The position numbers were made by a program, and so were the translations under genes. This document shows positions 5,101-6,392 of a stretch of 6,392 nucleotides of DNA, in pieces. Location: the NCBI GenBank assembly GCA_020437875.1, contig JAGQVR010000167.1, forward strand, positions 1-6,392, read 5' to 3'. The notes beneath the pieces were generated by a model. That model did not search any database. It saw only the letters and a program-made list of their open reading frames with translations, and had not been told where the DNA came from. Positions within the stretch are counted from its first letter, which is position 1, and each line of letters starts with the position of its first letter. The stretch comes from Flavobacteriales bacterium (GTDB taxonomy: Bacteria > Bacteroidota > Bacteroidia > Flavobacteriales_F > PHOS-HE28).

Positions 5101-6392
5101 GGTCATACCGCTCGGAGCAAGCTGCCAGGCATCGTTCCCGGATCTTCGTGATTCGTTGACCGTGACGGATTGCAGTCCATGGTCCATCACCATGGATCCT
5201 CCGCCGGGTACGGTGTTCAGCAAGGATACCGTCCTCTACATGACCATGTGGGTGGTGGATACTGCTGGTAACGGGCTATGGAACAACCACTGGATACACA
5301 TCGCCGATACAACAGGACCCTCGATCACTTGCCCGGCCAACATCAGCATGAACGTTGATGCCGGCGCCTGCGGTGCTGTCGTGAACTATGTGACCCCGGT
5401 GGGTTCGGATAACTGCACGGGTGCGACGACGGTCCGTGCCGCAGGCCCTGCCAGTGGAAGCACCTTCCCCATCGGAACCACGACCGTGACCCACAACGTG
5501 ACCGATGCCGCTGGCCTCACATCGAGCTGCTCCTTCACCGTTACCGTGGTGGATAACATCCCGCCACAATTGAACAACTGCCCGTTGGACATCACGATCG
5601 TCGCAGCGCCCGGTGCATGCACCGCCATCGCGAACTGGTTCGAACCAACGGCAACGGACAACTGCAGCGCTTCGCTATCCCGGGTCGGACCCGCCAGCGG
5701 CAGTTCCTTCAATGTGGGAAGCACCACACCGATCACCTACACCGCGACGGACGGATCGAACAGCTCGAGCTGCGTGTTCAACGTGAGCGTGATACCGACC
5801 GTCGTGGACCTGGCTTATGGCCTTACCGAAGTGTGCCAGGGATCCGGGGTCATCATGCCAACGATCGCCTCGCCTTCCGGCGGCGTGTTCAGCGACGCGA
5901 ACCAGTCCGGCACGATCAACCCTTCGACCGGCCGCTTCGATCCGAGTCTGGCCACACCTGGACTCCACACGCTGGGCTATGTCTTCGCTGGATCATGCAC
6001 CAGCCATGACTGGTTCACGATCAATGTCATTGCATCACCAGCTGCGACCATTTCTTACGATGGTTCGCCATACTGTAACAGCGGAAGCAGCGCCACAGTG
6101 ACACTTACCGGAACTTCCGGAGGAACGTACAGCGGGACCGCGGGACTTGTGATCGACCCATCCACGGGCGAGGTGGACCTTTCGACCAGCCTACCCGGTG
6201 ACCATACGGTGACCTACACCATCCCGGCCAGCGGTCCATGTGGCCTCTTCCAGACGACCGCATCCATTACGGTGACCGCAGTGCCCATGGCGAGCATCAG
6301 CTATGCCGGGCCTTTCTGTACCAACATCGGTCAACAGTCGCCTTCCATCACCGGCCTCACCGGTGGAACATACAGTGCCGACACACAACTCG
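2126..6392 (+). CDS. Giant secreted multidomain protein: seven-repeat beta-propeller, Ig-like and HYR modules; C-terminus outside window
   Basis: This frame stays open from just after a TGA at 2084-2086 to the window end, giving 1422 residues and continuing. The first in-frame ATG is at 2816, deep inside the propeller, so I place the start at TTG 2126. That gives a signal peptide with basic residues at 6-12, a hydrophobic core L13-I23 and likely cleavage after TSA30. The domains in order are: propeller repeats 32-479; a Cys-containing linker with a galactose-binding-like sandwich about 498-636 (NPNNAIGAMDNSPALL at 528-543, ending LDAVCY); an Ig-like domain about 637-688 around GTWSGPGI; an Ig_7-type domain about 689-773 (LRWESKTDGTSW); five HYR modules 774-1222; and Ig-like repeats from about 1225 onward. 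No catalytic motif is visible. Such proteins in Bacteroidota are usually exported by the type IX system and act as surface adhesins or matrix proteins. The sorting domain would lie downstream, so this route is inferred. The start codon is the least certain point. Confidence 0.92.
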   Translation, partial: MEQLTRHPVRARLLLLAAWIFVIGSTRTSAQTHDWRWSYGLTSNDPEGFHAVAVDHNDGSICTVGDAENTGIQIGPLNLLDQDQGLLIKHDAWGNTVWYAPIGGSDQETAENIAIGPDGTIYVTGAFTGSCYFFNAGSSTVAQTLTSFSGSKDIYLAAYGPNGAIQWARQYGNGNDELYPDVTADNDGVTLLAAYRGSLTSGSTTSASVLSTTTNNLFAIRVDLTGTQQWMMTGGSNGNDTPANIASDGTRIYLGYVPGASNFRWYGAGNTLIRTTNTTPGDHVYYAMTKTGAWSWTSIISDPSDAVQGYPNIAADCSGVYIASTVGGSSTMADGTVLSNVNRHMYIARLTPLTGIYNWSHTIPFNSGGSYANPRDIDIGTGGLVHVAGTYQGNPSVLGQSFVNASNDDVFLLTLNSSGSYNTHTTINGSNDQYLSSVAADKFGGIAICGTFKNVLNAPGNPLTGPANDNGFIAFAQHGPREPYSEGRANFNVPAEVCAGSTIDLTGWLRPRTVGAVVSVPFSSAVTNPNNAIGAMDNSPALLAGGTGSMLLDFGMTIPAGESIRMRWRRSTTASTTPSLALAFSTDMSNWTVGSTLTAARTSYFFSSITLPVNTRFIRLSAQTTNGPIDLDAVCYSYGSAISGTWSGPGITGSTFNPNGALNPTPVTYTVSLANCTTSVTQNVSVRSTPTGGTLSGGGTFCPGASGTLTLSGHSSTVLRWESKTDGTSWITVPNTTASHTWSSLAETTYFRAVIDGGACGNVISSIATVVVEDSSPPVVDCPASDTLYVTLASCMATYVLPAILATDDCSGPIAANNAHLTAHSGSAILVDGAVVAEDATLSANAGSTIELPPGIHAFTDTIHDGNGNYTVCNWNITVLDTIAPSFDNCPGLVTAFADPTSCEHTYTFPTLTSSDNCDSDTESDHRAFVLEAGSSMWQETTGQTDHSFPLGVHRLMEIHKDDRGNADTCVWKLEVLDNSEPFVYCPLYDGMVIPLGASCQASFPDLRDSLTVTDCSPWSITMDPPPGTVFSKDTVLYMTMWVVDTAGNGLWNNHWIHIADTTGPSITCPANISMNVDAGACGAVVNYVTPVGSDNCTGATTVRAAGPASGSTFPIGTTTVTHNVTDAAGLTSSCSFTVTVVDNIPPQLNNCPLDITIVAAPGACTAIANWFEPTATDNCSASLSRVGPASGSSFNVGSTTPITYTATDGSNSSSCVFNVSVIPTVVDLAYGLTEVCQGSGVIMPTIASPSGGVFSDANQSGTINPSTGRFDPSLATPGLHTLGYVFAGSCTSHDWFTINVIASPAATISYDGSPYCNSGSSATVTLTGTSGGTYSGTAGLVIDPSTGEVDLSTSLPGDHTVTYTIPASGPCGLFQTTASITVTAVPMASISYAGPFCTNIGQQSPSITGLTGGTYSADTQL
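2219..3562 (+). repeat. Seven SBBP-like beta-propeller repeats (protein level)
   Basis: Within the large protein, residues 32-479 hold seven similar units of about 60-75 residues, beginning near residues 32, 105, 174, 237, 302, 365 and 429. Each unit starts with a Gly/Asn/Asp-rich turn, followed by a strand of the type xxIAxDxxGxxYVTGxFxG (clearest in unit 2, AENIAIGPDGTIYVTGAF), a variable loop, then a strand of the type DxFLxxLxxxG and often a Trp. This is the pattern of SBBP (seven-bladed beta-propeller) repeats. The count of seven is consistent with one closed propeller. The units are too diverged to be seen as DNA repeats. Confidence 0.75.
4445..5791 (+). repeat. Five tandem HYR modules (protein level)
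   Basis: Five hyalin-repeat modules follow one another without linkers. They begin at D774 (DSSPPVVDCP), D881 (DTIAPSFDNCP), D978 (DNSEPFVYCP), D1061 (DTTGPSITCP) and D1143 (DNIPPQLNNCP), and the last ends near residue 1222. Lengths are about 107, 97, 83, 82 and 80 residues. The fourth is the most canonical: SDNC in the middle, FPIGTTTVTHNVTDAAG, then SSCSFTVTVVD. Each module has the spaced cysteines of the family. HYR modules have an immunoglobulin-like fold and occur in extracellular adhesion proteins. The first three are longer or less regular than the last two. Confidence 0.88.
5801..6392 (+). repeat. Tandem Ig-like/PKD-like repeats continuing past the window edge (protein level)
   Basis: After the HYR array the protein changes to another repeat of about 82 residues. 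A diverged first copy covers about 1225-1305. A clear second copy starts at 1306 (ISYDGSPYC, then GGTYS, a DPSTGEVDLS segment and HTVTYTI). A third starts at 1388 (ISYAGPFC, then GGTYS) and is cut by the window end. The pattern ISYxGxPFC...GGTYS...STGxxxxxxSxPGxxTVTYTI is common in long arrays in Bacteroidota surface proteins, so more copies are likely downstream. Confidence 0.8.

Overview
The window looks like chromosomal DNA of a high-GC member of the Bacteroidota, probably a Flavobacteriales-like lineage. The reasons are a family S46 dipeptidyl-peptidase, a very long secreted protein built from a beta-propeller, HYR modules and Bacteroidota-style Ig-like repeats (typical type IX secretion cargo), and genes without clear Shine-Dalgarno sequences. 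The GC-rich third codon positions are unusual for the phylum but the same in all the genes, so nothing points to recent transfer. The taxonomic call is inference.

Left half, minus strand (read right to left from 1432): an ECF RNA polymerase sigma factor (893-1432) overlaps by four bases (ATGA) a gene for an 89-residue single-span membrane protein (627-896). After a 75-base gap comes the N-terminal third or less of an S46 peptidase (551 down to base 1, running off the window). The sigma/membrane-protein pair is translationally coupled and is probably one regulatory unit. The peptidase may share its transcript.

Centre: a 157-base divergent intergenic region (1433-1589) carries a perfect 16-bp palindrome and overlapping weak promoter-like elements for both directions. 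To its right, on the plus strand, is a small predicted secreted protein of unknown function (1590-2021).

Right half, plus strand: one open frame runs from about 2126 to the end of the window without a stop. It has no ATG until base 2816, but a TTG at 2126 gives a good signal peptide. The encoded secreted protein (at least 1422 residues) has, in order, a signal peptide, seven propeller-like repeats, a galactose-binding-like sandwich, two Ig-like domains, five tandem HYR modules and at least three further Ig-like repeats still continuing at the window edge. Surface adhesion or matrix function is the likely role. The C-terminus, where a type IX sorting domain would be expected, is not in the window.

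No RNA genes, CRISPR arrays, insertion sequences or integrase-type elements were seen.
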